Positions 50,965 to 51,675 of a stretch of DNA of 51,675 bases are shown in pieces; position 1 is the first letter of the stretch; each line of letters begins with the position of its first letter. The notes beneath the pieces were generated by a model. The model saw nothing but the letters and a program-made list of their open reading frames with translations. It was not told where the DNA came from and did no database searches. The translations under genes were made by a program, and so were the position numbers. Where the stretch lies: the NCBI GenBank assembly GCA_900759045.1, contig CAAETU010000027.1, positions 1 to 51,675 of the forward strand, written 5' to 3'. The DNA is from an uncultured Collinsella sp. Lineage in GTDB: Bacteria; Actinomycetota; Coriobacteriia; Coriobacteriales; Coriobacteriaceae.

Positions 50965-51324
50965 ATGGCACGTATTAAGCGCGCTGTTGCCGCCAAGAAG
51001 AAGCGCCGTACCGTTATGCACCGTGCGAAGGGTTACTACGGTGCCGCTTCGCGTACTTACAAGCATGCTAAAGAGCAGGTCCAGCACTCCCTGCAGTATC
51101 AGTATCGTGACCGCCGCAACAAGAAGCGCGAGATCCGCTCTCTCTGGATCACCCGCATCAACGCCGCCGCTCGCCTGAACGACATCTCTTACTCTCAGTT
51201 CATGCACGGCCTGAAGGTTGCCGGTATCGAGCTCGACCGCAAGGTCCTGGCTCAGATGGCTTACGAGGACATCGAGTCCTTCAACGAGCTGGCTGCCATT
51301 GCCAAGAAGGCTCTCGAGGCCTAA
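50965..51324 (+). CDS. rplT: 50S ribosomal protein L20
   Basis: 119 residues, AGGAGTTG site. The N-terminal basic extension is ARIKRAVAAKKKRR, then GYYGAASRTYKHAKEQV, and the globular part ends SFNELAAIAKKALEA. It assembles early on 23S rRNA and in other bacteria also binds the operon leader to limit its own synthesis, which fits the leader before infC. A strong terminator follows. Confidence 0.97.
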   Translation: MARIKRAVAAKKKRRTVMHRAKGYYGAASRTYKHAKEQVQHSLQYQYRDRRNKKREIRSLWITRINAAARLNDISYSQFMHGLKVAGIELDRKVLAQMAYEDIESFNELAAIAKKALEA

Positions 51325-51344
51325 TAGATTCTGTTGAATCGCTA

Positions 51345-51382
51345 GGGGAGTGTCGCACTGTGCGCGGCGCTCCCTCTTTTTT
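51345..51382 (+). terminator. Terminator of the infC-rpmI-rplT operon
   Basis: GGGGAGTGTCGCAC pairs with GTGCGCGGCGCTCCC with a small mismatch, followed by TCTTTTTT. Confidence 0.9.
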
Positions 51383-51675
51383 ATCGAAAGCGCTGGTTTA
51401 TATAGCAAAAGCGCGGGTAGATAGACACTTACAGGTGACCGATCTTTATATATCTCTTAACCGAAGGGTCATCATCTGATACGTGCGGTCTTGCTGCACT
51501 CGACTTTCTACTTCCAATATAGAAAGCCATAGATTGTGTAGGACTTGTGAAGAGTGGAATTGACGTCCCACATCGCTTCGCGGTCTGGCAATATATCTCC
51601 TTGCCGCGCGGCCCGGTGGGACCGGATCAGCCGCGAGGGCGTGCACCTTGAGAACCGGATACTGCGAGGATGGAC
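51383..51675 (+). other. Non-coding end of window, probable rRNA operon leader
   Basis: No gene is visible. The first ~170 bases are AT-rich, with TATATATC and CCAATATAGA runs suitable for promoters and TTGACG at about 51558. Then comes a GC-rich nested stem, CGCGGC (51607-51612) with GCCGCG (51630-51635) enclosing CCGGT/ACCGG. CTTGAGAACCGGATA (51647-51661) follows. A TTGAGAAC-like boxA and such stems are usual upstream of actinobacterial 16S genes, so a ribosomal RNA operon may begin just past the window. Confidence 0.4.

Overview
The window is high-GC bacterial chromosome with dense, mostly short-spaced operons, GTG starts alongside ATG, and strong Shine-Dalgarno sites. The gene content is stand-alone bacterial Elp3, a clostridial-type single-chain PurL, an Etf-linked lactate dehydrogenase with a ferredoxin-fused EtfA, a LAxTG-type cell-wall sorting signal, a bile-acid:Na+ symporter-family carrier and an AzlCD exporter. 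Together these point to a gut anaerobe of the Coriobacteriia (Actinomycetota), most likely Collinsella or a close relative. The genus is inferred from content and style, not from a marker-gene comparison.

Left part (1-13967): the end of a membrane-protein gene and a DUF4097-type adhesin-like protein; elp3 with a spermidine-synthase-like methyltransferase; then, on the minus strand, a three-gene cassette (TerB_N/TerB_C protein, BrxD-like P-loop ATPase, Lhr/BrxHI-like helicase) that resembles detached parts of BREX/Ter defence systems. A DUF554 membrane protein follows, then a five-gene minus-strand operon of secreted or surface proteins, including an 85-residue protein that ends in an LAQTG sorting signal.

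Middle (14313-31453): a probable electron-confurcating lactate dehydrogenase operon (LctD-like flavoprotein, EtfB, Fd-EtfA), an HD phosphohydrolase, azlCD, a KdgT-type permease with a palindromic upstream site, a membrane GGDEF diguanylate cyclase, a DMT exporter, purL, a CPA2 antiporter, an SDR reductase and homoserine dehydrogenase.

Right part (31655-51675): a mosaic livJ relic directly before an intact livJHMGF branched-chain amino-acid ABC transporter; cutC and a HIT-superfamily (DUF4931) protein; a BASS carrier; a three-gene operon of a RecJ-helicase fusion, RelA/SpoT and a metallo-beta-lactamase-fold hydrolase; class II fructose-bisphosphate aldolase; a transglutaminase-like protein; tRNA-Leu(CAA) with a duplicated 3' end; and infC-rpmI-rplT behind an attenuator-like leader. 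The window closes in what looks like an rRNA operon leader.

Non-coding structure is unusually rich. There is a three-copy ~96-bp tandem repeat after fba, a ~260-bp block of nested inverted repeats after livF, a 64-bp duplication that starts at the T-loop of tRNA-Leu, and an infC start best placed on an AUA codon. The strongest candidates for under-described systems are the TerB/BrxD/helicase cassette, the LAxTG surface-protein operon and the RecJ-helicase fusion.
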